From Nautilus pompilius (Eukaryota > Mollusca > Cephalopoda > Nautilida > Nautilidae), in the NCBI GenBank assembly GCA_018389105.1, contig JACATO010002450.1:1000501-1064500 (forward strand): DNA of 64,000 nt, given 5' to 3'. The notes under the pieces were generated by a model that saw only the letters and a list, made by a program, of their open reading frames with translations, had not been told where the DNA came from and did no database searches. Each line of letters starts with the position of its first letter. Within the stretch, counting starts at the first letter, position 1. A program made the position numbers and the translations under genes. Below, one piece after another: positions 11,850 to 24,600 of the stretch.

Positions 11850-13265
11850 TTTCATCCACTGAGTATGTTGTTCAACACATAATGCTACAACTTCATCTTA
11901 GTCAAATGCCAGAACTGCTGCTGCTTATCAGCAACCAACGCATCATTTGTAGGTGACGTCTTTTTTGAGAGTTATATGCATATCATGCTGAACTTTCAGT
12001 TTGTTCCTCGCTTTGGTCTTCATTGTGAAAAACAAAATTCTGACTCGCAGAGGCAGGTTGTGACATCTTAGTTTTTCTTCGGCTTCCAAAAGTGTTACTC
12101 CTCTACCTTGTAGTGAAATGTTCAAAGAATCAACATTTTGAACACATCTACATGGCATGTCAGTGAAACTGTAAAGTTTGGAGTCGTGGATTTCTCAAGA
12201 AAATTAGGTCATTTTTCATGCAGAAAAATCTCAATAAAATTCCACAGTTTGTAAACAGTTTCCCCTTGAAGGCTGCCAGCATACTTCCATGTGAAACAAA
12301 AGGATTGTGTGTTCAGACCCAACCACTTCACACAGCTTTAAATGCATGATGATTCGCTGCTCTTGATCAGATCAAGTTGACTACTGGATGACAGTACACT
12401 TCTTTCAAACAAGTAGGAAGAGTACTTTGATGCCAGCACATGTCAATAAAGAATGCAGTGACTGGAGACCATATTTGTATTTATATGTTTAACAAGAGTT
12501 GTGAAGCCTGAATTTTTCCCTAACATAGCAGATGCACCATCAGTACAGAAAGAACCCACAAGCTCCAAGGAAAAGAGTAATCGAAAAATGTTTTCATCAT
12601 TTCCATTATATCTACTGTTTTCTTGTTTTTTTTCAGCAACTCACAACAGAAATTCTTCCTTGATGTCATTCTCGTACACATGTCGAGAAAAAACAAGTTG
12701 AGTGTAATCCATCCAACTGCAAGTTGATTTTTGCTGGACTTGCCTTAATCTGCACTGTAACCAGATCTCAAATGTCTTCTGGTATTTCTTGATTCATTCG
12801 TGAAGAACATCATTTGACAAGGATCTGTGCAATTTTTTGCTTTACATCTCTACCACACATCAGCTCGGCCATATCAATAGCGCATGGTTTTACCAGATTC
12901 TCTGCGATGGTATCCCATTTCTCTTTTTAGCAGTCCTTAATGCCACAAGATGACTTGTCTGTAGCAATGACTTTTTCTGGCAAACAAATAATGATTGGAG
13001 TGTGTGCTTCTTGCTTCAAACCATGCTTGCTTTGTTTTGAACGAAACTAGTGTCATCAGAATTTCCAGGGTCAACAGTCTAAAGGTGATTTTTAAGTTTG
13101 GGTGGCTTCATGTATCCAATGGTGAACACCTTTGTGCAAAGGAAGCATTGTGGCTTTAGAAAACCATCTTTGTCGAGCATAAACATAAAGCCATACTGCG
13201 CATATGCATCATTGTAACAATGCTTTGATATAATAAAATCATGGGTGAAGAAAAAAATCAAATCT
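11850..13265 (-). mobile_element. decayed hAT transposase of ZBED (Buster-like) type
   Basis: Minus-strand order: a BED-like N-terminus 'YGFMFMLDKDGFLKPQCFLC' followed by 'MKPPKLKNHL' (13190-13080), with the CxxC and the HL end of a BED finger. Next come 'IKEEFLL' (about 12665), 'LELVGSFCTDGASAMLGKNS' (about 12570-12510) with the TDGA catalytic Asp, and 'FTTLVKHIN'. Then 'VSSHCILY' gives the HC motif (about 12460) and 'SLQGRGVTLLEAEEKLRC' (12110-12040) the helical region typical of ZBED5/FAM200-like proteins. Stops and shifts break it. The C-terminal hAT dimer domain is absent. It lies next to another hAT and a pogo remnant; all three are separate insertions by protein type. Confidence 0.85.
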
Positions 13266-13485
13266 GAAAAAAATTAGTAGAATTTTGAAAAAATGCAGAT
13301 AATGAGAGATTTAAAAATGTTGTCAAAACAGCTTTAATGACAATGACATTACTTGTTACCAATAAATTGTTATTAGTAAAGAATTAGAATAATTAGATTT
13401 AATTATTCTTATTAAATTTTATGAATAAATTGTCCTGGGTCCCTGTAGATGAGGAGATGAAGGAAGTGGCTTGGTGAAATGGTCA

Positions 13486-13640
13486 TACAGTAAAACTTCG
13501 ATTGGGCTTCGGAAGCAACAAAACCTGTCTGGTACTCCCAACAAAAGTTATCATCAGATATGGTCACATTTTATAAGATTGTATGTAAACAGCGTACGTA
13601 AACGTCCAGATTTAACGGATGTCTGTGAGGTTTTACTGTA
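13486..13640. repeat. 155-bp pogo/Tigger-type MITE
   Basis: The block starts TACAGTAAAACTTCG and ends GTGAGGTTTTACTGTA, so the ends form an inverted repeat of about 14 bases (TACAGTAAAACYTC) including the TA target. The inside has no coding sequence. The same terminus motif (CAGTAAAACCTG) opens the Tigger element at 60358, which supports a Tigger-derived origin. The 118-residue plus-strand frame across it (13471-13827) is not a protein gene. Confidence 0.75.
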
Positions 13641-14549
13641 TTTTAAAAAGTTAAGCTGTAACAACATGTATCATAACACCAGCCTCTCACTTATTGTAGC
13701 CACAATAAAATTGCTAGCAGTCCTATTCCTGCAAGATCCCTTTCTTCTTTCCAATATTGAAGCTTGCAAATACACTGCTACAATTGGGTTAACATCAACA
13801 TATAAAAACATGTTCTCTTATTTCTAATATCAGCTAGATGAACAAGGTCACACTTATACGATTTTAATCCGAAACTTAAGTAAAGACACATCCACTCACT
13901 TATAAAGCATATTCAGATCATAATAAATGTAATTTTATAATAACTTACCAAAAACAGTGTAAAGGAGGAGAATACTGGTACTTCTGTGGTAATGGCGAGA
14001 GTAGTGGTTATCTTAGATGTGCTTGCATCAGGGCTGCATGTGTAGTGACCAGCTATGTACTGACCATTTGTAGATTCTTGCAAAAATAATAACTAAGCAA
14101 TGGGATTTGCACGCTACTTTGGCACTAATATATTTCTTATGCCTTGGTGAAAATCCGGCTTTCTCATTGGCCAATAAATCCCCTGAAATTGCACTCCCTA
14201 CTATGTCAGATTCAAAAGAACATTAAGAAGCCAAGTAAGGCACACAGTCTTTCTCTCACTCACTTCCTGCTAAGTGGTCTGGCATGTCCTTTTATTTGCA
14301 GGTAACTTGGACATATAACACAAAACATTTTGTTTACAGCTAAAAAAATCTCATTGACCCTTGGTTAAGAAACTCTGGGATAAATGATCTTTTGTGTTCT
14401 GATGCTGCTGAAAATCCTTGTTTACCTCTTTCTTATGCCTCCAGAGTACAAAAGTCTCATGCTTTTAAAAGAAATCAGTGACCTCCAGTATAGTGAGGGA
14501 TAATAAAAAGGCATGGGTATCTGCTCAAATCTTTTAAACCTGATTTAAA

Positions 14550-14850
14550 TCTAAACTTATTTGTAAGATAATTCATTGTTTAAACCAGAAAGGCATTGCT
14601 TCAAATGGGCAATTTCTCTGGGAATCCAGCAAAAGTCCTGAAATCTATAGATCCTGATTTTAAGGTATTATTTCTTTGTCCTAACAATATCTCCATCCTT
14701 CAAGGTGTGATTGCCATCTTCATATGTCTTACCCTTCGTTATTAGAGGATAAATCCAAGAAAATAACTTTAATGAAGCATGAAATGGCATACCAGACTGC
14801 TCTACAAGTTATTTGGAAGCCGTAATGCCCATCTGTAATACTAGACATTG
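14550..14850 (+). mobile_element. Tigger/Jerky-like transposase C-terminal remnant
   Basis: The plus strand reads 'SIDPDFKVLFLCPNNISILQ' then 'GVIAIFICLTLRY' (about 14650-14740). This is a worn copy of the segment where Tigger transposases carry V-x-FLPPNTTS-x-QPMDQGVI. 'ITLMKHEMAYQTALQVIWKP' follows (about 14765-14820). Stops precede and follow it. No terminal repeats were found. It may belong with the N-terminal remnant at 10860-11460, split by later insertions, but the gap is filled by an opposite-strand hAT and the link is unproven. Confidence 0.6.
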
Positions 14851-15928
14851 AAGGTTTTAGTAAATAAAATACAATGTGTTTATTGCACAGTAATTTTAAG
14901 AGAAAGTACCCATAAATGAAATAAAAACAAAGTGAATAAATATATTTTATTTTATTTTAATTATAATTTCTTAGTTTTTAAAAAAATTTTGGTACCTTCA
15001 TACTTGTCCCTTTTGGAGTTTTGACAGGTCAGACAACTCCAATAAGCTGGAAATTTGGCATCTAACCATATTGATTTTATGTAAGCACTTACCACTTCAC
15101 AGTGGACTAAAGTATAGCATTTTCTAAAACAATTATTGAGCTGTAGAATGCTTGTGATCTCAGTCTGCTAATGTGTAATAGCACTTAACATACAGAAAGG
15201 CATTTTTTTTGACAGAACTCTTCTGTAAATTTGTATTTAATAATAGATTTTAGAAACATTTAAAAGTTTACAAAATTTGTTATTTCTTACAAATAAAAGT
15301 ATAATAGAAAATGATAAAATGAATTATGAGAAAGTAGATAATTTTATTGTAAGTGCTTTACCAAAAATTATTTTAGTTAGGAATAATTAAAAAAAATAAA
15401 CCGGCCAAACTCAAACTGAATGGTCATTAGTACACTTATCACTCACAAGTGTTTCTTATTTGTTATTTACAGAGTAACAATTTTTATTTTAAATAATTGA
15501 AATTATTGTAATCCATCACCAGATGAACACAATTCTTATTAATAATTTACTTTGATCACACCTAATTTTGATTATCTACTTAAATTTTGTTTTATTTACT
15601 GTAAGTGAATGAGCAATAACTAAAGACTTTTTTGTTTTGTTTTTATACACTTTCAATTTTTAGTGAAAAGGAACAAGCATAATCTTGTTTTGTTGAACCA
15701 CATCCATTTTAATGAGCAATTTATAATGTGCTGATAAAACCTAATAGCTAGTGATTCAAGAGAAATGTCATCCATACTAAAATCATTTTTCATAATGGAT
15801 TAGTAAATAAGTATATTCTAGAATGTAATATTACTTTCACATCATGCCAGATGACATTGATATAATTTAGGAATAATGAAATACAAAACCAATCAAGCAA
15901 ATAATAATAGTAATTAAAAAATGCTTAC

Positions 15929-16029
15929 TTTGCTTGTAATGCTAATGCACATAAACCTGCTGCTAAAGGAGCACTAGCAGAAGTACCTGTGTGTTTTTCA
16001 GTGCACCCTCTCCGCAAGTCTGTAGTCAC
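15929..16029 (-). CDS. furin: furin-like proprotein convertase, exon E (catalytic serine)
   Basis: The acceptor TTTTTAG ends at 16030 and the donor GTAAG starts at 15928. The exon reads '[20 protein letters not shown]' then '[13 protein letters not shown]' and ends two bases into an Asn codon. 'HTGTSASAP' holds the catalytic nucleophile Ser of the proprotein convertase triad. The Cys in 'RRGCTEKH' matches the conserved disulphide cysteine of the family. Exon length (101 nt, 33 codons plus 2) and phase fit both neighbours exactly. There is no stop or frame change. Convertases cut secretory precursors after paired basic residues in the trans-Golgi and at the cell surface. Here the active-site serine is intact. 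Confidence 0.97.
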
Positions 16030-18847
16030 CTAAAAACACAAAAGTCGGAATTTTTTATTTTTTTCATTTTTTAGCTAACTCACTTCTCAGGAAGTTAAAA
16101 AAACAAACAAATTCCAGGTCTGCATTTAAAATGTCAGCAATTCTCTGATTTCATTTCCAAACTGATTTCTCAAAATAAGAGTGTTGACTGAATACTGTTG
16201 GAATGTTGTTCCTCCTGGTGGAACTCAAAGCACTGATAATCCACCCACCTTTAAGGGAAGAATGAAGGTTCACTTTTTAGCCATCTCTAACATTTAGAGC
16301 AAAGATATTAGCACAAATAACATAAGATATGAAATTAGTGAAATATTTCTTTTTTCTTAACATGTATCTGAACAATAGGCTTGATTTATAAATGGATGTC
16401 CCAGAACTTTTTTAAAAAGAAAAGATAGATTTGAGCTAAAAGCTGTACTGAATAGAAACAAATTTTGTTATAAGATATATATGACTTACCAGCTAACCAC
16501 AGTTCATATTTGCAATTTCTTTCCAAAATTAATAAATACTCTATTCTCACAAATGCTCCAAATGATATGATAATAGATAATAATTCCACAGAAATAAGAG
16601 TTCTAGTAACAATATCCTAGCACAAATAATAGCAATAGTATTCTGTTAATGCCACCAAATACTGCTCGTCCTCTGTGAACCAAATAAACGAGTCAGGTTA
16701 AGCAGGATGTCCAAGATAAATAAAATAGTCAGGGTATCATCACCCCAAGGGTTTTGATGTTCTCTCTCTGCTCCTCTTTTCAAATTCCAAAACACCACGA
16801 ACCATCTGATAATTTTTTTAATGTAGTATTCTAAAGATCAGTAACAAATGTAACATTAACTAACAAAAAATAAAGTTTGCTGTATTTAAAAAACAAGTAT
16901 TCTATAACATATTTCAAGAATGTATGGAAGTTAGCAAGCTAAATGCAAAACAGAAAATGTCTATTCAAAACTACAGCTATACACTATTGTTAGAATATCA
17001 CTGCTAGTGCAAAAGAAAGAAAAAAAAAAGCAAAATAATCCCGCAAATACTACACTTAAAAAATTGCTTTAGATTATAAATTCTGCAGAAGGAAACAGCA
17101 TATGTTAATTTGAATGCTGTAACAAAATATAAAGCAGAAATTCTTCAAATACATAAAAAACTAGCTGAATAGTTAATATGAAATATAGTTATGCTCAATA
17201 AGGTAAAAAAAAAAACAACCTTGCAATTATTTTTCACATAATCAAAATAATATACTTGTCTACAAAAGACTTATTTTTCTAAATGGCTTCTTACCAGAAA
17301 GATTACAACTTTAAGTACTTCATATTTTTAAAGACAATGTTTTATGTATATATTTCCCATGTTAGGAATTATGTATAGCATTAATGCAGCAGAAATAAGA
17401 AAAGTGCCGGATTCCCTGAACCAACTGAGAAAAGCCGTGTTCAAAATCAATATGTGCCTGCTAAGTATGACAATAAGAGAGCCCGTCCCTGGCATCCTAA
17501 CAAACTACAGATACATCTTGTGAAATATCAGTAATGTAATCAGACTGTAGTCTCAGATGAGCAAAATTTGATTCTTTTGCAATGAAGATCATTTTAAATG
17601 ACAGTTTCTTCTGACATGCAAAGAAATCATCTAGTTACAAAAAAAAAGAAGTTAAATGTATAAAACAAAATATGAATTTTCAGTCTCATGATACAATGAT
17701 CATTAGTGAAAACCAATAATGATAATAATCTCAAAATAAAGATAAATAGTTCACCTTGAAAAAAATCAATTACAATATAAAATTTTCAGTGAAAAAAGAG
17801 TGGAAGAGCTTGAACATTTAGCTCATTGGAAAATTAACATCTGATCTAAAGATTCGGTATTAAATAATTAGTATTAATTATATATCTCATAAATAATTTC
17901 ATTTCTTTCTGAAATAATTGGTTATTAACACCAGTAATGATTTTACTAATCCTGTTTGGAGGGTGGTTTCTTTATTTACTTTTATCAGTTTATAAATTCT
18001 ACAGTTTTAAAGAAAATTTGATGAAATAACAGTTTGCAAATAACACTAAAGGGCAATAAAAGTACTGAACTTCAAATTCTGTTAATTATAATTTAATAAG
18101 TTTAAATAACATAATCAGGATTTCCATTTAATGATCACAAAGTTTCTGCAGAATTAAAAGGGAAAAAAGTCCATCTTCTGTAGTTTGAATTATTGATCCA
18201 TGCATGAATTAGTGTTTTAGTCTTTCTATTACTACAAAATTCACTATACACCAAACTAACAGATAAAAGATTAAAACCTAGTGATAAATAAGTAGCAGCC
18301 ATAAACTCTTGTCACTTCTCTGCAGCAAAAGACCTTGGCATGTATTGGAGATCTTTGGATGAAACCATTAATTTCACTGGTGAATTTCAACATGTCAGTG
18401 TCAGCCTTGTCAGAGGTCAAATGCTATCTAGGCTGTAAATATTTTTACATTAGTTCTGTATCAGTTTTCTTTAGAACAATTTTCATCTCTCAATGAGGTT
18501 GATTATTTATAGCCCTAGGTACAGGAAAACCTGTCAGCAGAGATAAAGTCAATGTTTTCTTAATTAAATATATCTAAAGCATGAAATCAAAATAGTTTCA
18601 TTTATGCATAATACTGCCAAAAGACACATTGCCCAAATAAGACCAGTACAATATTCCACTGACTTTTATGCAGTGGCTGTTTCTTTTCATATAAACTCAT
18701 TTTAATCTAGCGATGCTTTAAGCACATGAGAGCTAGAGTAGAGCATATGGAAAAAGCAAAGTTGTATTAGATGCTTTTGAGTGAGATACATACATTAAAG
18801 TAACTAAGCAAATTTCAAAGTATCAAAGCAAAATATGCTAAACTTAC
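16030..18847 (-). other. furin intron D-E, no other feature recognised
   Basis: 2,818 bp with GT-AG ends. Mostly AT-rich. Blocks at 17400-17560 and 18300-18500 are less AT-rich and look like old repeat sequence, but I could not match them to a family on either strand. Confidence 0.7.
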
Positions 18848-19060
18848 AATTTGCCTTTCTTCTCCAGAACCACTGCTGTATGTAGTAGCCAATGTTGATG
18901 AACAAGCTTCTGAATACCATGGGATGTTACCATTTTCTGTTGCACTGCTGATGGACAAAGTATAGATACTATTGGTATATCCATCACAGTTGCAGCTGTC
19001 ATCATCCCGTCCACCATTTCCTGATGCCCAAACAAATATCGATCCCAGGCCTCCTCTACC
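18848..19060 (-). CDS. furin: furin-like proprotein convertase, exon D (oxyanion hole)
   Basis: The acceptor TATGTTAG ends at 19061 and the donor GTAAGT starts at 18847. It has exactly 71 codons, phase 0 at both ends, starting '[20 protein letters not shown]' and ending '[13 protein letters not shown]'. 'WASGNGG' carries the oxyanion-hole Asn. '[11 protein letters not shown]' holds the disulphide cysteines and the Asp that shapes the S1 specificity pocket in furin. '[18 protein letters not shown]' is close to furin and unlike PC5/PACE4, which have a Leu after PWY. The match to the family is uninterrupted. The longest apparent frame here (18844-19089) is in another phase and is a shadow of this exon. 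Confidence 0.98.
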
Positions 19061-20443
19061 CTAACATAAGGAAAAAAAGTATGATCCAACAGCAGATCAA
19101 TAGTAATTTTTACTAACAGTATAACAACTAGATATTATTGATCTGAATTAAAAATTTAGAATTTGCAAAACCACATTTATAACTTTGGAAATGTGATTAT
19201 TTTATAATCCACCTATGATTGCAGATATATCCTAAAAAAAAAAAACAGAGGAAAGGGTCTGAGTACACAAACAATAATTGTTTAATATATATTTATTAAA
19301 TATGAAACATAAGTATCTGGTTCTCAGATAATTAAAAAAAATTATTATTTCCCACAGTTGTAATGGAAAATGTCAGAGAGAGAGAGAGAGCTTTTGGCAT
19401 AACTCCCATAAATGACAACAGCCTCCAAAAATATTCGTGGTGTGCTTGAAATACCATATAAAAATATCTGCAATCATGTTTTTTTTTTTTTAATGATTAC
19501 ACACTAATCTGTAAATAAAATATCTAGATTTAGGATATTTATTTTAGATAAGACTACTCAGTGATAGCAGAATTGTTTTCCTAAATGTAGCAATAATATA
19601 AATTTGACAAATAAATAGTATGGTGTTCTGAATTTGTGAAAACTATTTTTTTCCCCCACTATTTCCATGACAACAAAACGTATTTACTTCAATACTTCAA
19701 AATATCACGTAGCTAATGTACTAATGTGAAAGAGAATATAGTTCAACTATGCATACGTGAGAGGATTGCAATAACCAATAAATTGAAGAAAAAGCAAAAT
19801 ATATTTCATTTTGTGTTGTCAACATCCTGAAAAGTTGATTTTATAGTTTTAAAACCTGAACAAATTGTTCAATTAAATGAATTCAACAATCACCACCAAA
19901 AAATAGTGAATAATTTGAAAATAAGTTCTGTTGAACAATTTCCAATAGAGTATCTTTCCAAAAGAAAAAAAAAAAAAAGGTGGGGGACAAGAAATTGATA
20001 TTTCCTTTTTTTCTTATGAAATACAAAATAAGTACATTTAAACGGTTTCTTAATTTCCAGAAAGGTAGAAAATGAAAAAAATGTTTAGAGTTATTTTTTT
20101 ATTTAATATTTTCATGAAATTTGAAAAAACGAAAGCAAATATGAAAATAGTTACTTCTTATTGAATTTTTAAAATTTAGCCATTGTAGTTTACTTATATT
20201 TTACTTACGTATGAACAAATAATTTTAATTAATACCAAATCAAAAAGTTGTCTTTAGAAGAATTTAGTTATTTTTATTATGATTAAATTATGAAAATAAA
20301 AATGTATCAATAACCATACAAATAAAAATACCAAAACAGTAAATAAATTAACAGAATGTTTTGAACTATATCTTAGATCGGCTAAATAAAACGAAGCAAA
20401 AAAAAAAAAAAAAAATACTGCAAAAATGGAAAATAATGCCTCA
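19061..20443 (-). other. start of furin intron C-D; (GA)n near 19374-19391
   Basis: AT-rich intron sequence with a GA microsatellite of about nine units at 19374-19391. Nothing else is recognised here. Confidence 0.7.
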
Positions 20444-21694
20444 CAGTACTGGAAATAATTATGGAAACAATTGTGAAATGCATTAGTATTTGGTATGCAA
20501 GCTCTTTGCTTTATAGAACATGAACACTTTGTTTTCATGCTCCCATACAGTTTATCAATGTATGACAGTGGAATGTTGTTCCAAATATCCTGTGGCACTT
20601 TTCACAATTTATCCAAGGTGTTTGGTCGCCATTGTTCATATCTGGACCTTGTGAAGGCCAAGGCATTTCTGTGAGACTTCCATCTGTCTCTTTATGTCCC
20701 AGGTAGCTTTTTAAAATTTTTTTTTAACAACACATTGGCTGTATGCCTGCGGTCAAAGTTGCATATGAAGACATCTCATTGGGTGGTGATTCATCTTCCA
20801 AAGGGAATACCATAAACAATAATCTGCCCATACCTGTTGGCAATCCATGTATCTTCAATTTTATGCAAATTTCTAATAATCTTGCATGATATGCATCCCT
20901 ACACTTGTATTGATCCACTTCAATTCTTCATTGTAACTGTTGTACAGCTCCCCAATCTACTTTCAAACAATTGGACTTGTATGTAAAGAGCACCTTCCAG
21001 GTTTGATCATCCCACTTTTTCATTTCTGCCACCAATCCCAGCTTTGCAGTTTGGTTATCTCTGCTCAGCAAACATTTTTGAGCAGCTACACATCTATTGG
21101 AACCATTTTACACTAATGTGTATTTTACTGTTCTTGGAGAAACATTAACATCTTGGAAATGACTTAGTTGCAAGTACAAATCTACATTGGCTTATTGTCT
21201 ATCATATAGAAAACACACAGGTGTTTAACTGTTTTGCTGCAGCAGGCCCAGCACTGGTCTGCTGAACTTGTTGTAAAACGGGCAATGATTTGTTAACAGC
21301 AATTTTACAGTGTAATACAATATAGAAAACTACTAATTTTATATGCTATACATCAAGAAAACTTAACAGCAAAACAGTTAACATCACTTTTGGAGAGTTA
21401 AGGCCTTTTGTCCTTAGTCAGGTCAATTATCAACAGTACCAGTTTCTTCTGCTCAGAGTCTTGCATACAGCTCCTCCTGAAATGTGAAATCAGGCTACAA
21501 TCTGCAACATAGAGGTGCCTTCACTAGCTAAGATTTTGATTTCTATTTGCTTGTCATGTGATTTTTTTTTTTTTCCAGGAACCTTAGTATGCACCAGTTA
21601 CCACATTACAATAATGACATTGCCTCTACTTTAGTAATCCTTCTGCATTTGTGCCATTTTTGATTGTAATTGATCATCATGCAAGCAGTGTACT
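20444..21694 (-). mobile_element. Tc1-like element, copy A (broken)
   Basis: The ends carry CAGTACTG (20444-20451) and the matching CAGTGTACTA (21686-21695), inverted. Minus-strand reading gives Tc1-transposase pieces in order. These are 'NGSNRCVAAQKCLLSRDNQT' and 'WDDQTWKVLFTYKSN' (about 21105-20965, the segment before and around the first catalytic Asp), and 'YGIPFGR' with 'FICNFDRRHTANVLLK' (about 20805-20720, worn QQDNDPKHT). Then come 'EMPWPSQGPDMNN' (about 20670-20640) and 'PQDIWNNIPLSYIDKLYGSM' (20590-20530) near the C-terminus. Stops and shifts occur throughout. The same family occurs in plus orientation at 49122-50282; both share an almost identical 5' segment of about 45 bases. Confidence 0.85.
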
Positions 21695-24600
21695 AACACA
21701 TCACCATACTATGGAGCATTTGATTTTTTACACACAGGATGAATTCTACCACATTTTATTTGCTTTTGTTATACCCAGTTTCCTCTCCGTTTCCACAATT
21801 ATTTACAATAATGTATATATTTATGTACAGTTCAGTTGGAAAAAAATAAATCAATAAAAATGCAAAGTTAAGGGATGAGCTACAGAGGAATGTAAGTTTA
21901 TTGTCATTCAAAATAGGATTATTTAGTTGTACGATACAAAAATACTTTGGATTTTCAGTTTGAAATCCAAACAAGATATAACCAGTATCTTCACATTTTA
22001 AAACCTATTTCCAATAAAAATGACCAAGGTATTTTGTTATTTTGTCTTCAGAAAGTTGTCAATCAAATGACTTTGAGAATTAGAATGTAAACTTTATGTA
22101 CAAAAGCACATCAAATACTTTCAAAATAAAGACAGTAAAGAATTTTTGTTTTCTGCATAATCTCAATATGGTTGTTTTATGCTCTTCCATTTCTTTCTAA
22201 CATCTTGTTTGATCTTCAAGCATCTTTTAATAATTTTAGCAATGTGAACTAATTTTATTACATATTTTATAGTATTATAGGTTGAAAAGTTTTCAAAATA
22301 TTTGGATTAATGACCAACACATCAACCACCTTCATATCCCATTTTTAAGTAATAGATAACGAGGCCAATTGTGTAGCAAAATATTTACCGTACAATGTGC
22401 TGACTCAAGATCAATTAATGTAGTGCATTCAATAATTTTATGAATACATAGGAAATATATTAATAGCAAGTGTATCCAAAGTGATTGAATTTCTCTTATG
22501 CAACTTTTATTATAGATGCATAATGCAAATTATAGACAAATTTACATCTAAATTTAAATTCCTAATATTCTGGTTCATTTAGTATACTGTTAAAAAACAA
22601 TCAACCAATAGATAATTTTCAACACGTTCTATATTATTTTTCCAAATAGCTTCAATGACATAAATAATTCATATAAATAAGCTGACTGTAATTGTTATAT
22701 TACTGCTGTATTAGACCAAAGCTTAAAAAGCAAACAATTATTATAAATATATTAATTTTTAAAGTCATTTTCACAATTTTTTTTTCTTTTAAAAGAAACA
22801 AATTGGATAGTCACAATTGTCATATTTTGGAGTAAAACAAATTTAAAAAATGATGATTATATTGTTTTTTTAAAACCAAGTAGTAATGAAGCAGAAGTAT
22901 TTCTCTTATTAATAGAAAGCTATATATAAAACATCATAAAAAAAAACTAACTTGAAATCAGTTCAAAGCATAAGGAAAACATTGAAGTCATTAATTCATA
23001 AGACAAACTATATTAGTGATTAATACCAATTCACCACTCTGATACATGAAAATAAAATTATAAATACGTCAAATATTTTTTCTGAAGTATACAGTTGTTT
23101 AAGAATTCACTAGTTGTTCATTTTTATCTTAAATTTACAGGTATTTATTCATACGTATATATACACTACATTATCTTAATATTATCAGGATTTAGGTAAA
23201 GTTCTGTATTGATTATAGGTTGAGAATTATGGAATTTCTTTTGAAATATTAAACTTTGCTTAATATGATTAACATAATTCATGTTCTGTTTCTACTCTCC
23301 TTTATTTTCTTAAACTTTTTTCCTAATAAATATCATCCAGCTTATTCCTTTATGCCAGTCAGAGATGACTATCACCATACCCTTTTAAAAATTTGATAAA
23401 CTTAGTAAATGTTAAACTTTTAAAGAGAGTTCTTCCTGATTAGTGTTTCTAGATACTGCAAAAATGCATACATGCATAATTTATTAGTATTACCCTGACA
23501 ATACCAGTTTTACTTAAAAAAAAATTATTTACAAGTTTTTATTTTAATTTATTTTTCTTACTATTCTGTAATCTTATACTGACTGCTATTGTTAGATAGA
23601 GACTTATTACAATAGGCACATTTGCCATCTCTTGCTGCTTATTATTGTAAAATGGTGTAAACCTACACATATATGAATACAACTTTTTCTCATGTGAATA
23701 ATGGAAATTCAACACTGAATATACTTGAAGCTTTGTTTAATTATTATTTAGTAGAGGACAAATTCTTTTCACCTCATAAAAATTGTCTGCCAACTAAATT
23801 TTTATTTGTTTTATATTTAATCAATTTTAAAAACTCAGACTTCCATGTGATCTAAATGTCAAAATATTTGCTCATTCATCAGGCAAAGACATCTAATCAA
23901 CAATCTGTTCAATGTCACTAGTTAGAGAATGTAAACCCTTTTTCTTCATCTGGCTAGTTGACCTTGAATGACATGGCAAAGCATACATAGCAACTCAGCG
24001 ATAAATTTCTTAAGTGCCAACTTGCCTATTTTATATCTGGTGATTAAATAAATAGTCTGCACCAGAACAGATATTCTGGCCTATGAATTTGCCAAGTCAA
24101 ATGTGTGATGCCTTGAAAGTCAGTAAAATGTTTATTTTCAGTGTTGATGAATAATTTGGCACATATGTAAAAGAATTTATATTTATATAAGCTCTTGGAG
24201 GCATATAAAGATGAATTAAGGAAAGAGTAGCAAAAATAGCAGATTAATGAGATCAAAGAGCAATTTAGTTATGATTCAGCCTTCAGCACAATATAAATAC
24301 TGCATGTAAATAAGCATAAGTTAAGAAAACAGTAACAAGTTAAAGTAGTGAGGATTGAAAGTTTATATTTCAATTTGGGAAAATCACAAATGAAAAAAAT
24401 TTTGATGAGATGCCTGATGTTTCAGTAGTCTCATACACCTTGTAAAATCCAGAATGTTCTTTATATGAAGGCAGATGGTTGAACCAATTTGTTTTTGAGA
24501 CTTTTACCGCAGAAACAGAAATATCTACCTGAAAGGATTCTCATACAGACCTAGCTACTTATGTAATGTGTCAGTACTCAGCCAATCATTTTTATTCAGG

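Noticed and set aside
13471..13827. 118-residue plus-strand frame
   Set aside because: Starts within and runs across a 155-bp inverted-repeat MITE; no protein family resemblance.
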